Both the position numbers and the translations under genes were made by a program. Of a stretch of DNA of 64,000 nucleotides, positions 7,545-16,200 are shown in pieces. Position 1 is the stretch's first letter; every line of letters starts with the position of its first letter. The notes under the pieces are model-generated. The model saw only the letters and a list, made by a program, of their open reading frames with translations, had not been told where the DNA came from and ran no database searches. The DNA comes from Collinsella aerofaciens (GTDB lineage: Bacteria; Actinomycetota; Coriobacteriia; Coriobacteriales; Coriobacteriaceae): positions 186,001 through 250,000 of the forward strand of contig NZ_CABJFS010000002.1 in assembly GCF_902364945.1 (NCBI RefSeq), in the 5' to 3' direction.

Positions 7545-8315
7545 TTACTGGAGGGTTGCGTCGATTGCCTTGACCAGGGCGCTGCGCATGCCGGCGTCCT
7601 CGAGCGCAACGACGCCCTTGATGGTGGCACCACCGGGCGAGCATACGGCATCCTTCATCGCCGCAGGATGCTGGCCAGTTGCAAGCTGCAGCTTTGCCGT
7701 ACCCAGCACCATCTGGCTCACAATGCGATAAGCATCCGCACGCGGGATACCGTGCTTGACCGCCGCATCGCCCAGGGCCTCGATTGCCATGGCGACAAAC
7801 GCCGGAGCGCAACCACCCACCGTGCCGCCCACAAACAGCAGGCTTGTGTCGAGCTCGACGACAGCGCCAAGCTTACCGAGCAGGTCGAGCACCACAGCAC
7901 GCTGCTCGTCGTTAAGCGTCGAAGCCTTCTCGCAGGCGATGACGCCCTCGCCCACCGAAACCGGCGTGTTGGGCACCGTCGAGATATGCGCGACGCCCGG
8001 CAGGACCTGCTCCCACTTGGCACTGTCCCAGGTCCAGGCAACCGACAGAACGACCTTTTTGGCAAGAGCATCCTTGAGCGGGGCGAATACCTTCTCGATC
8101 ATGTACGGTTTGACCGCAGCGACCACGATATCGGATGCGGCGACAACCTCGGCGGCATCGTGGCAGGCGACCATGCCGCGCGCCTCGCAGCGCTCAACCA
8201 GTGCGTCGTAGCGACCCGCGCAGGCGCACATGTCGCTCGCAGCTACACCGGCAGCGATCCAGCCATCGGCCATAGCGCTCGCCATATTGCCAAAACCGAC
8301 AAATCCAATCTTCAT
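7545..8315 (-). CDS. proC: Pyrroline-5-carboxylate reductase
   Basis: Catalyses the last step of proline synthesis, NAD(P)H-dependent reduction of pyrroline-5-carboxylate. 256 residues. The start MKIGFVGFGNMA gives the Rossmann fold dinucleotide-binding GxGxxA at once, and AAAGGA lies upstream; an ATG 24 bases further upstream is less likely. The C-terminal dimerisation part includes the family signature (FVGGTVGGCAPAFVAMAIEAL, then SPGGATIKGV, where P5CRs usually have TSPGGTT; the start of the motif reads CSPGG). It is convergent with the 57-residue gene and follows rlmH in the same direction. Confidence 0.95.
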   Translation of the reverse strand: MKIGFVGFGNMASAMADGWIAAGVAASDMCACAGRYDALVERCEARGMVACHDAAEVVAASDIVVAAVKPYMIEKVFAPLKDALAKKVVLSVAWTWDSAKWEQVLPGVAHISTVPNTPVSVGEGVIACEKASTLNDEQRAVVLDLLGKLGAVVELDTSLLFVGGTVGGCAPAFVAMAIEALGDAAVKHGIPRADAYRIVSQMVLGTAKLQLATGQHPAAMKDAVCSPGGATIKGVVALEDAGMRSALVKAIDATLQ

Positions 8316-8388
8316 ATCGCATAGTCCTTTCAGACACATTCCTCAAAACGAAAGGTATTGTCCCACGCCATTGTTTCGTATTGCCGAC

Positions 8389-8859
8389 CTATTTGTGATA
8401 CGGCTCGCCACGACTGATCTTGCAGGCACGGTAAATCTGCTCCAGCAGCACCACACGCGCCAGGTTATGCGGCAAGGTAATGCGTCCAAAGCTGAGCATC
8501 TCGTCGGCTCGTGCGCGCACGTCATCGCTCACGCCGTCCGAACCGCCGATTACAAAGGCAATGTCGCTGCTGCCTCGCAGCATAAGATCGTCGAGCCTCG
8601 CCGAAAACTCCTCGCTCGAGCGCTCCTTGCCCTCGATAGCCAGCAGGATCACATGCGCTCGAGATGGCAAGGCGGCAAGAATCGCCGCCCCCTCCTTGTC
8701 GCGCGCGGCATCCACGCCGCCCGCCTTAGCCGGGTCGATATCGGCCACCTCGCGGATATCCACCTTGGCATAGGCACCTAGGCGCTTGGTGTACTCAGCG
8801 CACGCGTCCTTCCAAAAGCGCTCCTTGAGCTTACCGACGCAAACGACGGTGTATTTCAC
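8389..8859 (-). CDS. rlmH: 23S rRNA pseudouridine-1915 N3-methyltransferase
   Basis: A SPOUT-class methyltransferase that acts on helix 69 of the assembled 70S ribosome. 156 residues, the usual size. It starts MKYTVVCVGKLKERFW, the conserved family beginning, and has the knot region FVIGGSDGVSDDVRAR followed by LPHNLARVVLLEQIYRA near the end with the terminal YHK. It is encoded 6 bases after the SPFH gene, so the two are cotranscribed. Confidence 0.96.
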   Translation of the reverse strand: MKYTVVCVGKLKERFWKDACAEYTKRLGAYAKVDIREVADIDPAKAGGVDAARDKEGAAILAALPSRAHVILLAIEGKERSSEEFSARLDDLMLRGSSDIAFVIGGSDGVSDDVRARADEMLSFGRITLPHNLARVVLLEQIYRACKISRGEPYHK

Positions 8860-8865
8860 GCGCGT

Positions 8866-9804
8866 CTACTCCTTCGAATCGTTTTGAACTTTGCCGGCGG
8901 CCAGCATCTGCTCGAACATCGAGGCCGACTGCGAAAAGTCGCTCGGCAGCACGACCGTCGAGGTTTTACCCGTGCGAGCGAACTCCGTCATCATCTCGGA
9001 CCACTGCGTAAACATGAACAGTTGGTTGGCCTCGTCATTGCCGACACCCGTCTCCTGGATGATCTCGAGCGAATCTTTGATACCCAGCGCGATGGCCTTG
9101 CGCTGGTTGGCGATGCCCTCGCCCGCCTTTTCCATAGCCTCGGCCTCGGCGGTCGCCTCGGTGACGCGCTTGATGCGGTCGGCCTCGGCGAGCTCCTGCG
9201 CGGCAGCGCGCTTGCGCTGGGCGGCGTTGATGTCGTTCATGGAGTTCTCAACCTCGGTCGGCAGTGCGATTTTGGTGATGAGCGTCGACACGAGGGTGAA
9301 GCCGTAGGCGGCCATCTGCTCGGAAACGGTAGCGTTGACATCCTTGGCGATGTCGTCCTTCTTGGCAAAGACCTCATCGAGTGTGTAGACGGGGATTGAA
9401 GAGCGCAGGGCGTCGGTGATGAAGTCGCGCATCTGGTCGACGGGCTCCTGCAGCATGTAGTAGCTCTTGTAGATACCCGAATCTGCCGGGCCGGCGCCCA
9501 TGTCATAGCTCACGTGGTACTGAGCAGAGACCTCAAGGCCGATGGTCACATTGTCCTGGGTCTTAACGTCGATGCCAAAACCGTTTTTCATGGTGCGCAG
9601 ACTCACCGTGGCGGCCTTGCGGTCGATCACGGGTACCTTCATGTGGAAGCCCGCATTGACGATGCGATTGAACTTGCCCAGGCGCTCGATGATCACGGCA
9701 TGCTGCTGTTCAACGACATAGCAGGCGTTGGGAAGCAGCAGCAACAGGATGATGATGGGAAGTAGAAGGCTCGTAAGGGCAGCGATGATACCGGACAACA
9801 GCAT
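8866..9804 (-). CDS. SPFH/Band 7 domain membrane protein (stomatin-like)
   Basis: A membrane-anchored scaffold protein of the stomatin/prohibitin/flotillin superfamily, which form rings in functional membrane domains. 312 residues. The N-terminal hydrophobic segment (residues 3-27, rich in L and I) anchors it. The SPFH domain follows (VEQQHAVIIERLGKFNRIV and onward to about residue 190), then a helical coiled coil with A/E repeats (RKRAAAQELAEADRIKRVTE). The chosen ATG has GAGGAGAAACC upstream; the upstream ATG at 9825 has no ribosome site. No partner NfeD protease gene lies nearby. Confidence 0.9.
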   Translation of the reverse strand: MLLSGIIAALTSLLLPIIILLLLLPNACYVVEQQHAVIIERLGKFNRIVNAGFHMKVPVIDRKAATVSLRTMKNGFGIDVKTQDNVTIGLEVSAQYHVSYDMGAGPADSGIYKSYYMLQEPVDQMRDFITDALRSSIPVYTLDEVFAKKDDIAKDVNATVSEQMAAYGFTLVSTLITKIALPTEVENSMNDINAAQRKRAAAQELAEADRIKRVTEATAEAEAMEKAGEGIANQRKAIALGIKDSLEIIQETGVGNDEANQLFMFTQWSEMMTEFARTGKTSTVVLPSDFSQSASMFEQMLAAGKVQNDSKE

Positions 9805-9867
9805 GGTTTCTCCTCTGATAGGCACACGTTGGGACTAGGATACCCGTCCAAGGAGATCGTGCATAAC

Positions 9868-9892
9868 AAAAAGCTCCCATTGCTGGGAGCTC
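9868..9892 (-). terminator. Terminator of the tRNA-Leu tail
   Basis: The minus strand reads AAAGAGCTCCCAG-caa-TGGGAGCTTTTT. A near-identical hairpin at about 10058-10082 follows tRNA-Leu itself. Confidence 0.75.
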
Positions 9893-9902
9893 TTTCAATC
9901 AA

Positions 9903-10042
9903 TGGTGCGGGCGAAAGGACGTCCGCGTATCCGCTTCGCGGATCCGCACCGGCTTCGCCCGCCTGCCGGCGGACTCGCCAGCTCGCTAAAAACGCTCTGC
10001 GTTTTCTTTACGCTCGCTCCTTCGCAGGTTCAAGTCCCAGCG
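9903..10042 (-). repeat. tRNA-tail hairpin element, Leu copy
   Basis: On the minus strand: T-arm half GGGACTTGAACCTGCG, hairpins with cores AAAACGC-aga-GCGTTTT, GCCGGC/GCCGGT and GGATCCGC-gaa-GCGGATACGC, then GTCCTTTCGCCCGCACCA, the tRNA-Leu T-arm 3' half, acceptor and CCA. The T-loop half follows tRNA-Leu (TTCAA) rather than tRNA-Arg (TTCGAA), so the flanks are always copied from the local tRNA. Confidence 0.8.
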
Positions 10043-10091
10043 ATGGGCCCGTAACAAAAAAGCTCCCATTGCTGGGAGCTCTTTCATTTAA

Positions 10092-10178
10092 TGGTGCGGG
10101 CGAAAGGACTTGAACCTTCATGGGGTTGCCCCCATACGGACCTGAACCGTACGCGTCTGCCAATTCCGCCACGCCCGC
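10092..10178 (-). tRNA. tRNA-Leu (anticodon CAG)
   Basis: An 87-nt class II tRNA with acceptor GCGGGCG/CGCCCGC, encoded CCA, anticodon loop TTCAGGT (CAG) and variable arm ATGGGGGCAACCCCAT. Confidence 0.95.
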
Positions 10179-10189
10179 GTGCAGGAATT

Positions 10190-10218
10190 AGAATAACGGA
10201 GCGCCACCACGAACGCAA
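10190..10218 (-). promoter_or_regulatory. Promoter of tRNA-Leu
   Basis: Minus strand TTGCGT-N17-TATTCT, 11 bases before the tRNA. Confidence 0.6.
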
Positions 10219-10221
10219 GAA

Positions 10222-11139
10222 CTATTTTTGAAAAAGTTTGCAGGCATTCTCCCAAGCGGCTTGCGCGATTGTTTCGGCGTCCTCACCAGTGCGATCGACA
10301 CGGTCGTTAACCAGCGCGTTTGCCGTAATGGAGATCATTGCGGGCTCGCATTCAAGACCGCGAATGGGCTCCGGAGCCATATACGGGCAATCCGTCTCGA
10401 ACAAAATTCGATCGAGTGGGGTTGCCGCGAATGCCTCGCGCGCGTCGTCGTTGCGCTTAAAGGTGGCCGCACCACCATAGGCGATATAGCAGCCCAGCTC
10501 CACAAAGCGCTCCATCGTAGCGCGGTCCTCGCCAAAGCAGTGCAGCACACAACCGGCCTGGGGCACGCCCACCTCACGAAGCACGTTGTAGGCGTCCACG
10601 TGCGAGGTGCGCTCCTGGTCCGTGTCCTCGTGACGCAGATGCAGCTCCACCGGCACGTTACGGCACACGGCAAGCTCGAGCTGGCGCGCCATGCAGTCAA
10701 TCTGCACGTTATGGGGTGCCGGCGCGATATCGTCGTCATAGTCCATGTGGTAGTCCAGGCCAATTTCGCCGATACCGGCGCACAAAGGGTCATCGAGCGC
10801 GGCAACGACCTGCGCGTGAATGTCGTCGGTATAATCCGGCGCGCCATAGGGGTGAACGCCAGCGAGATACTTGATCTGCGGAATATCCCGCATCGGCAAA
10901 ATCTCGCGCACGAGCCAGTCACTATAGTCCGTCACGCTGCGCTTGTCGGCGATGGGGTCGAACATCGTCACCAGCAGGTCGACGCCCGCGGCTTTGGCGC
11001 GCACAAGCGTCTCGGGCACTTCTTTGCCCCAGAACGAAAGCAGATGCGCATGCGTGTCGGCAAGCGGTGCCAAGGGCACGGGACAAGCAACCGTCTTCTT
11101 TTTCTTAGTAAACGTCACGCGCTCGGCATCAGGCATCAT
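10222..11139 (-). CDS. TatD family metal-dependent hydrolase (DNase)
   Basis: An amidohydrolase-fold TIM-barrel metalloenzyme; TatD proteins show 3'-5' exonuclease activity and are linked to DNA repair. 305 residues, about 40 longer than usual because of a basic N-terminal lead (TFTKKKKTVACPV) and internal inserts. The metal-binding ADTHAHL is near residue 28, GEIGLDYH near 140, and FETDCPYMAPEPIRG near 240. The ATG lies within the end of rsmA (11-base overlap) with AGGAG upstream, so translation is coupled. TatD next to metG and rsmA is a common conserved order. Confidence 0.92.
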   Translation of the reverse strand: MMPDAERVTFTKKKKTVACPVPLAPLADTHAHLLSFWGKEVPETLVRAKAAGVDLLVTMFDPIADKRSVTDYSDWLVREILPMRDIPQIKYLAGVHPYGAPDYTDDIHAQVVAALDDPLCAGIGEIGLDYHMDYDDDIAPAPHNVQIDCMARQLELAVCRNVPVELHLRHEDTDQERTSHVDAYNVLREVGVPQAGCVLHCFGEDRATMERFVELGCYIAYGGAATFKRNDDAREAFAATPLDRILFETDCPYMAPEPIRGLECEPAMISITANALVNDRVDRTGEDAETIAQAAWENACKLFQK

Positions 11140-11989
11140 GGATTAGCTCCTGGGCCAGACGGATAAAGTCGGCAACGTCAAGCGTCTCGGCGCGCGTGGT
11201 GGGCGCGATATCGCAAGCCACAAAGGCGGCATCGAGCACGTCCTTGGCAAAACCGTTGGCGCTCATGGAATTGCGGATGGTCTTGCGACGCTGAGCAAAT
11301 GCAGCGTCGATCACGCGGGCCACAAATTCGCGATCGAGTTCTTCGGGCATCACACCGTCAACACGGTCGATACGCACGACGGTCGAGTCCACGTGCGGCG
11401 CCGGCATAAAGCAACGCGGCGGCACCTCAAAGCGACCCGTCACCTGCGCATACAGGCCGAGCTTTGCCGTATAGCCGCCATAGGTCTTGTTGCCCGGCAC
11501 TGCGGCAATGCGATCGGCAACCTCCTTTTGCACCATGACGACAGCGCGCTTAAGCGCGGGCATCGTCTGGAAGAACTGAAGAATGATCGTCGCCGCCACG
11601 TTATAGGGCAGATTCGCGACAAACACCGTGGGTTCACCACCGGCGGCCTGCTCAATCTGCTCCGGCGTCACCTTGAGCGCATCGCCCATGATAAAGCGGA
11701 AGTTGGCATAGTCGGCGGCGTGGGCATCGAGCACCGGCTCAAGCTCGGGATCGGCCTCAATGGACGTAACGCACGCCGCTTCCTGCAGTAACGCAAGTGT
11801 CAACGTTCCACAACCCGGACCCACCTCGAGTACGCGCTCGTCACCTGCAAGCTCGGCAAGCTCGCAGATACGCTCGATCACATGATTGTCGATTAGAAAG
11901 TTCTGGCCCAGGCGATGCTTGGTCGCAAGGCCAAACTCCTCCAGCAGCTCCCTGGTGGCCGTGGGGTTTGCCAAAGGCGAAGTTGTCAT
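11129..11989 (-). CDS. rsmA: 16S rRNA dimethyladenosine transferase (A1518/A1519)
   Basis: The KsgA-family enzyme, which dimethylates two adenosines in helix 45 of 16S rRNA during small-subunit maturation. 286 residues, normal length. Motifs: GQNFLIDNHVIERI near residue 28, SAM-binding EVGPGCGTLT near 57, and the catalytic NLPYNVA motif IV near 125. The start ATG follows AAGGAGG by five bases. It is overlapped by the TatD gene downstream. Confidence 0.97.
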   Translation of the reverse strand: MTTSPLANPTATRELLEEFGLATKHRLGQNFLIDNHVIERICELAELAGDERVLEVGPGCGTLTLALLQEAACVTSIEADPELEPVLDAHAADYANFRFIMGDALKVTPEQIEQAAGGEPTVFVANLPYNVAATIILQFFQTMPALKRAVVMVQKEVADRIAAVPGNKTYGGYTAKLGLYAQVTGRFEVPPRCFMPAPHVDSTVVRIDRVDGVMPEELDREFVARVIDAAFAQRRKTIRNSMSANGFAKDVLDAAFVACDIAPTTRAETLDVADFIRLAQELIHDA

Positions 11990-12025
11990 GGTTGCCTCCT
12001 TAGCATGATGGCGGCGTCTTGAAAC

Positions 12026-12057
12026 AAAAGGGCATGGACCGTGGCGGCCATGCCCTT
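12026..12057 (-). terminator. metG terminator
   Basis: The minus strand reads AAGGGCATGGCC-gccac-GGTCCATGCCCTTTTG, 43 bases after the metG stop. Confidence 0.7.
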
Positions 12058-12099
12058 ACAGCTAAACAGCAAATTGCCGATATGGCGCTCGCGCGGTCT

Positions 12100-13701
12100 C
12101 TACGCCAGACGCGGGAACAGCGGATCGCCCTTCTCGACGGGCTGACCACCAGCAAGCAGGCCCCAAGCGCAAATGCCCTTGAGGTCGTCGCTCGCGGCCT
12201 CGCCCTCACAGGACAGGCGGCGCAGAGCCTCGACAGAAGTCTGGGGCATGAGCGGCATCAGCAGGTGGGCGGCGATGCGGATGGCCTCGAGCAGGCTGTA
12301 AATCACAAATGCCAGCTCGTCAGCCTTGGCCTCGTCCTTGGCAAGCGCCCAGGGCTCGGAGTCCTCGATGTAGTGGTTGGCGGCATGGATGAGCTCCATG
12401 ACCTCATCCTTGGCTCCGCCGTAATCGAGCATGTCCATCTTGGCCATGTAGCGCTCGACCAAACCGTCGGCAATCTTTGCCAGCGGGTTATCGAACGCGT
12501 CGGCAGACGCCGGTTTAGCCGGGGCGCAGCCGTCAAAGTACTTTGCGCTCATGTTGAGCGAGCGCGAAATGAGGTTGCCCCAGCTGTTGGCCAGATCGGC
12601 GTTGTAGACCTGCTCCATGCGATCGAAGCTGATGGCGCCGTCGGTGCCGGGGACCACGTCGGTCATAAAGTAATAGCGATAGCCCTCAACGCCCAGCATG
12701 TCGATAACGTCCTGCGGAGCGATGGCGTTACCGCGGCTCTTGGACATCTTCTCGGCCTTGCCTGTCTCGGCATTGCGCACGGTCAGGAAGCCGTGGGCAA
12801 AGACGTGCTCGGGCAGGGCCTCGCCGATGGCCATGAGCATGGCGGGCCAAATGACGCAGTGGAAGCGGATGATGTCCTTACCCACGATGTGGAACTGCGC
12901 GGGCCAGCGATAGGCCAGCTCGGCACGCGCCTCGTCGGTGTCGACACCGTAGCCGACGGCCGTCATATAGTTGAGCAGCGCATCGAACCACACGTAGGTC
13001 ACGTGACCCTCGTCAAACGGGACCTGAATGCCCCAGTCAAAGCTCGTGCGGCTCACGGAAAGGTCGTTAAGGCCGCCCTCGACAAAGCTACGTACCTCGT
13101 TCATGCGGAACGCAGGCTCGACAAAGTCGGGGTGCTCGTCATAGAGCTTGAGAAGCTTGTCCTGGAAGGCGGAAAGCTTAAAGAAGTAGGACTCCTCCTG
13201 CACGCGCTCAAGCGGACGGTGGCAGTCGGGGCATAGATGCTGGCCGACGCTGCCGTACTCCTCGTCGCCCTTCTGGACCTGCGTATCAGTGAAGTAGGTC
13301 TCGTCAGGCACGCAATACCAACCGTCGTAGCTGCCCTTATACAGGTAACCGGACTCCTTCATGCGCTCCCACAGATACTGCACGGCATGATGCTGGCGCG
13401 GCTCGGTGGTGCGGATGAAGTCGTCGTTGGAAATCTCGAGCTTGCTCCAAAGCTCCTTGAAGTGCGGGGCCTGGCTATCGGTCCACTCCTGCGGCGTCAT
13501 GCCATGCTTGGCTGCGGCCTCGGCGACCTTCTCGCCGTGCTCGTCCATGCCGGTCAGGAACTTGACGTTATAGCCGGCGGAACGGCGATAGCGAGCCTGA
13601 ACGTCGGCGATGATGGTGGAATAAGCCGTGCCCAGGTGCGGATCGGCGTTGACGTAGTAGATGGGCGTCGTGATAAAGAACGAAGGCTTGCTTTGATCCA
13701 T
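12100..13701 (-). CDS. metG: Methionyl-tRNA synthetase
   Basis: Charges initiator and elongator tRNA-Met. 533 residues, the short bacterial form without the C-terminal tRNA-binding (EMAP-like) domain. The class I motifs are HLGT (residues 20-23, the HIGH equivalent) and KMSKSRGN near residue 325. A zinc knuckle with CPDCH lies near 155. The anticodon-binding helical domain fills the last 170 residues. It is transcribed after rsmI with a gap of about 70 bases. Confidence 0.97.
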   Translation of the reverse strand: MDQSKPSFFITTPIYYVNADPHLGTAYSTIIADVQARYRRSAGYNVKFLTGMDEHGEKVAEAAAKHGMTPQEWTDSQAPHFKELWSKLEISNDDFIRTTEPRQHHAVQYLWERMKESGYLYKGSYDGWYCVPDETYFTDTQVQKGDEEYGSVGQHLCPDCHRPLERVQEESYFFKLSAFQDKLLKLYDEHPDFVEPAFRMNEVRSFVEGGLNDLSVSRTSFDWGIQVPFDEGHVTYVWFDALLNYMTAVGYGVDTDEARAELAYRWPAQFHIVGKDIIRFHCVIWPAMLMAIGEALPEHVFAHGFLTVRNAETGKAEKMSKSRGNAIAPQDVIDMLGVEGYRYYFMTDVVPGTDGAISFDRMEQVYNADLANSWGNLISRSLNMSAKYFDGCAPAKPASADAFDNPLAKIADGLVERYMAKMDMLDYGGAKDEVMELIHAANHYIEDSEPWALAKDEAKADELAFVIYSLLEAIRIAAHLLMPLMPQTSVEALRRLSCEGEAASDDLKGICAWGLLAGGQPVEKGDPLFPRLA

Positions 13702-13770
13702 GGGGTTTGTCCTCCAGAAAAACGTTGCATACAGAGGATGATTCTAGCGCAAGGGCTGGATATCCTCCAT

Positions 13771-14649
13771 CTATTGCATATCGAGCACCATGGCATAGAC
13801 ATCGCGCTTGCGGCGCGAATACTTCTGAGACAGGCGCTTGGCCACCGCAGACGCGGGCTCCCCCTCCTCGAGCGCGGCGCGGATATCCTCGCGCAGGGCC
13901 TCGTCGGGATCCGCTACCGCAGCGCCAACCGGCGCGATGCCGGCCTCCTCATCCTCGCTCGGCGGCGCGATGACCAGCGCAATCTCGCCCTTTACCTCGC
14001 CGCGAGCACGCAGCTCCTCGGCAAGCTGGTCAGCGGGCCCGCGCAAGACCTCCTCGTGCAGCTTGGTGAGTTCGCGGCAGACGGCAACCTCACGCTGGGG
14101 AAAGACCTCCGCCACGGCCTCGAGCGTCGCCACGATGCGATGTGGAGACTCGTAGAAGATGAGTGCGCCGGGCACCACGGCAAGGCGCTGCAAACGGCGC
14201 ACACGGTCGCCGTGCTTTCGGCCCAAAAAGCCCTCGAAGAAAAAATGCTCGCAGGGAATGCCGGACGAAACAAGCGCCGTGACGCAAGCAGAGGGCCCGG
14301 GAATAACTTCGACGGGCAAATCGGCCTCACGCGCCGCCTCGACCAGCGCCTGGCCGGGATCGGACACGCTCGGCATGCCGGCGTCCGAGGCAAAGGCGAG
14401 GGTCTCCCCCGCCAGCAGACGGTCGACCAGGCCGGCAGCGCGGCTAGCGATCACATTCTCGTCGCAACGGACAAGCGGCTTGGAAATGCCCAGGTGCATC
14501 AGCAGCTTTGACGTCACACGCGTGTCTTCGCAGCAGATGACATCGGCAGCGGCAAAGGCCTCGCCAACGCGCGGGGACAGGTCACCCAGGTTGCCGATGG
14601 GCGTGCCGACCACATAGAGTTTGCCCGTATGGGCGCTGTTTTGCGTCAT
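13771..14649 (-). CDS. rsmI: 16S rRNA 2'-O-ribose C1402 methyltransferase
   Basis: A tetrapyrrole-methylase-fold enzyme that methylates the ribose of C1402 in the ribosomal P site. 292 residues. Family motifs: LYVVGTPIGNLGDLSPR near residue 12, EDTR near 42, and SDAGMPSVSDPG near 92 with the SAM-binding loop. FYESPHR is near 165. It follows the GH5-like gene by 6 bases and precedes metG, so the three probably form one transcript. Confidence 0.96.
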   Translation of the reverse strand: MTQNSAHTGKLYVVGTPIGNLGDLSPRVGEAFAAADVICCEDTRVTSKLLMHLGISKPLVRCDENVIASRAAGLVDRLLAGETLAFASDAGMPSVSDPGQALVEAAREADLPVEVIPGPSACVTALVSSGIPCEHFFFEGFLGRKHGDRVRRLQRLAVVPGALIFYESPHRIVATLEAVAEVFPQREVAVCRELTKLHEEVLRGPADQLAEELRARGEVKGEIALVIAPPSEDEEAGIAPVGAAVADPDEALREDIRAALEEGEPASAVAKRLSQKYSRRKRDVYAMVLDMQ

Positions 14650-14655
14650 ATCAAC

Positions 14656-15717
14656 CTATTCAATCATGCCGCGCTCGAGCGTACCGAGCGCCGCGCGGGC
14701 GTCCCATGCTGCAATGCGCTTCTCGGTCTTCCACGTTTGGAAGAACCAACCGGCAGCCGGCGCAAACGAAGCCAGCTGGTTGGCGATAAACACGCGCTCG
14801 TAGGCATTGCGGCCCTCGGGCGTAACCGACGAGTTGGCAAAGATCGCCGCGCCCGACCATTCGCCCACCAGCACGGGGAACCCAGTCGAAATCGCTTCTT
14901 TAAGCTCGCGCTTGTTACGCGAAATCGCCGTCGTCAGCCCGCGAGGGCTCGTGATGTCGAGCGCATACTCGTCGCGGTAATGGTACAGGTGAAGGTCCAT
15001 GTAGACGTTCTTGTACTTGGCGCCGCGCATAAAATGCTTCCACTCGCTGGGATGCCCCGACGACGAGAAGACGACGATCTTATCCTCGGGCATATACGAA
15101 CGGACGAGCTCGTAGGCATCGCGATAGAAATTGCGCAGGTAGTGAGCGGGAATGCCATCCGTCATGGTGAAGAGGCTCTTGCGAACGCTCATCTGCGGCG
15201 TGTCCAGCAGCTCAATGCCCAGCAGGCTCTCGGCCTCGCCATAGCGATCGGCCAAGCGCTCGAGCACGTCGAGTGCGACATGACGGCCGTTGGTGGACGA
15301 ATGCCACTCGGCAACAGCCTCCGGCGTGGTGGGCGAATCGTTGGAATCGCCCTGGCCACCGGGCACGGTTGCCAGATCGAGCAGCACGCGGATGTCGTAC
15401 TTGGCAGCCCACTCAATTGCGCGGTCGATGTAATCGACAACCGATATGTAGGAGGCATCGGACTCCTGTGAGCCAAAGGCATACCAGGGCACCGGCAGAC
15501 GCACGGCATTGAGACCGATCTGCGCCATGCGGCGAAAATCGTCCTCGCTCACAAACGTCTCGTAATGGCGGCGCATGCGCTCGTTATAGGCGGCGGTACC
15601 CATGGCCTCCTGTAGCTCAGCCGCGTTGGATGCACCGGTCGCCGCGTACAGCGACGGGGTCACCCAAGGCTCGGGAATAAACCAGCCAGAGAGATTAACG
15701 CCGAGGATCCTCTCCAT
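14656..15717 (-). CDS. GH5-like glycoside hydrolase, acid/base residue replaced
   Basis: A TIM-barrel protein of 353 residues related to subfamily GH5_9-type exo-beta-1,3-glucanases (start ILGVNLSGWFIPEPWVTPSL). The nucleophile region FPVLVGEWSGA (around residue 295) is intact. The acid/base motif, normally IELLNEP, reads IELLDTP here, so the catalytic Glu is Thr. The usual DLHGAPGSQNG reads DLATVPGGQGD and also lacks its His. There is no signal peptide, so it is cytoplasmic. The ATG at 15717 has AAGGGGG upstream; a longer frame would run into the 62-bp repeat array. It may be a sugar-binding pseudoenzyme or have changed chemistry. Confidence 0.8.
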   Translation of the reverse strand: MERILGVNLSGWFIPEPWVTPSLYAATGASNAAELQEAMGTAAYNERMRRHYETFVSEDDFRRMAQIGLNAVRLPVPWYAFGSQESDASYISVVDYIDRAIEWAAKYDIRVLLDLATVPGGQGDSNDSPTTPEAVAEWHSSTNGRHVALDVLERLADRYGEAESLLGIELLDTPQMSVRKSLFTMTDGIPAHYLRNFYRDAYELVRSYMPEDKIVVFSSSGHPSEWKHFMRGAKYKNVYMDLHLYHYRDEYALDITSPRGLTTAISRNKRELKEAISTGFPVLVGEWSGAAIFANSSVTPEGRNAYERVFIANQLASFAPAAGWFFQTWKTEKRIAAWDARAALGTLERGMIE

Positions 15718-15909
15718 CACTGCCCCCTTCGGATCATGCAGGTCGAACCCGCATCGTATTGCGTAGGATAAGTATCGTTTTGAGTATACCCGCGTGTGCG
15801 GACAGGCGACCGAACGGTCTGCAAAGTGACGCGAAAGTGGGAGGAATGTCTGGGAGCAGACGGACTCGGAATGGTGCGACGAGGTGTGTACGCGCGCCGG
15901 AGGCAGGCA

Positions 15910-16151
15910 CCGGAAAGCATGTCCCGTTCTATCGCTCAATAATGGGGCGCATTTTCCGTTAGCAGGCCCAACCGGAAAATGCATCCCGTTCTGAGCGCGG
16001 GATCTGGGACGCAGTTTCCGCCAAAGGCCGCAAAAGGAAAGCACGTCCCATTCTGACGCCGGATTCCGGGTCGCGCTTTCCCAAGCGGCCTCAAAGCGGA
16101 AAACGCATCCCACTCTGAAGCCAAATTCCGGGACGCAGTTTCCGCAGAACC
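15910..16151. repeat. 62-bp tandem palindromic repeat array, four copies
   Basis: Units start at 15910, 15972, 16034 and 16096, exactly 62 bases apart. Each reads GGAAAnyGCaTCCC at one end and GGGACGCAGTTTCC or a variant at the other, so every unit can fold into a hairpin. Copies differ at many positions but keep the arms. The array abuts the terminator of the tRNA-Phe tail. The rest of the 15718-16150 gap shows no gene. Confidence 0.75.
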
Positions 16152-16162
16152 CTACATAAAAG

Positions 16163-16188
16163 AAAAGGACCCCTTTGCAGAGGTCCTA
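16163..16188 (-). terminator. Terminator of the tRNA-Phe tail
   Basis: The minus strand reads AGGACCTCTGCAAAGGGGTCCTTTTCTTTT. It is repeated exactly at about 16349-16373 after tRNA-Phe. Confidence 0.75.
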
Positions 16189-16200
16189 GTCAATTCAAGG

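Noticed and set aside
12019..14511. Long plus-strand frames opposite metG and rsmI
   Set aside because: Both lie fully against genes with complete motifs; no ribosome sites.
15910..16151. A CRISPR array
   Set aside because: The 62-base units are back-to-back palindromes without unique spacers of fixed length, and no cas genes are near.
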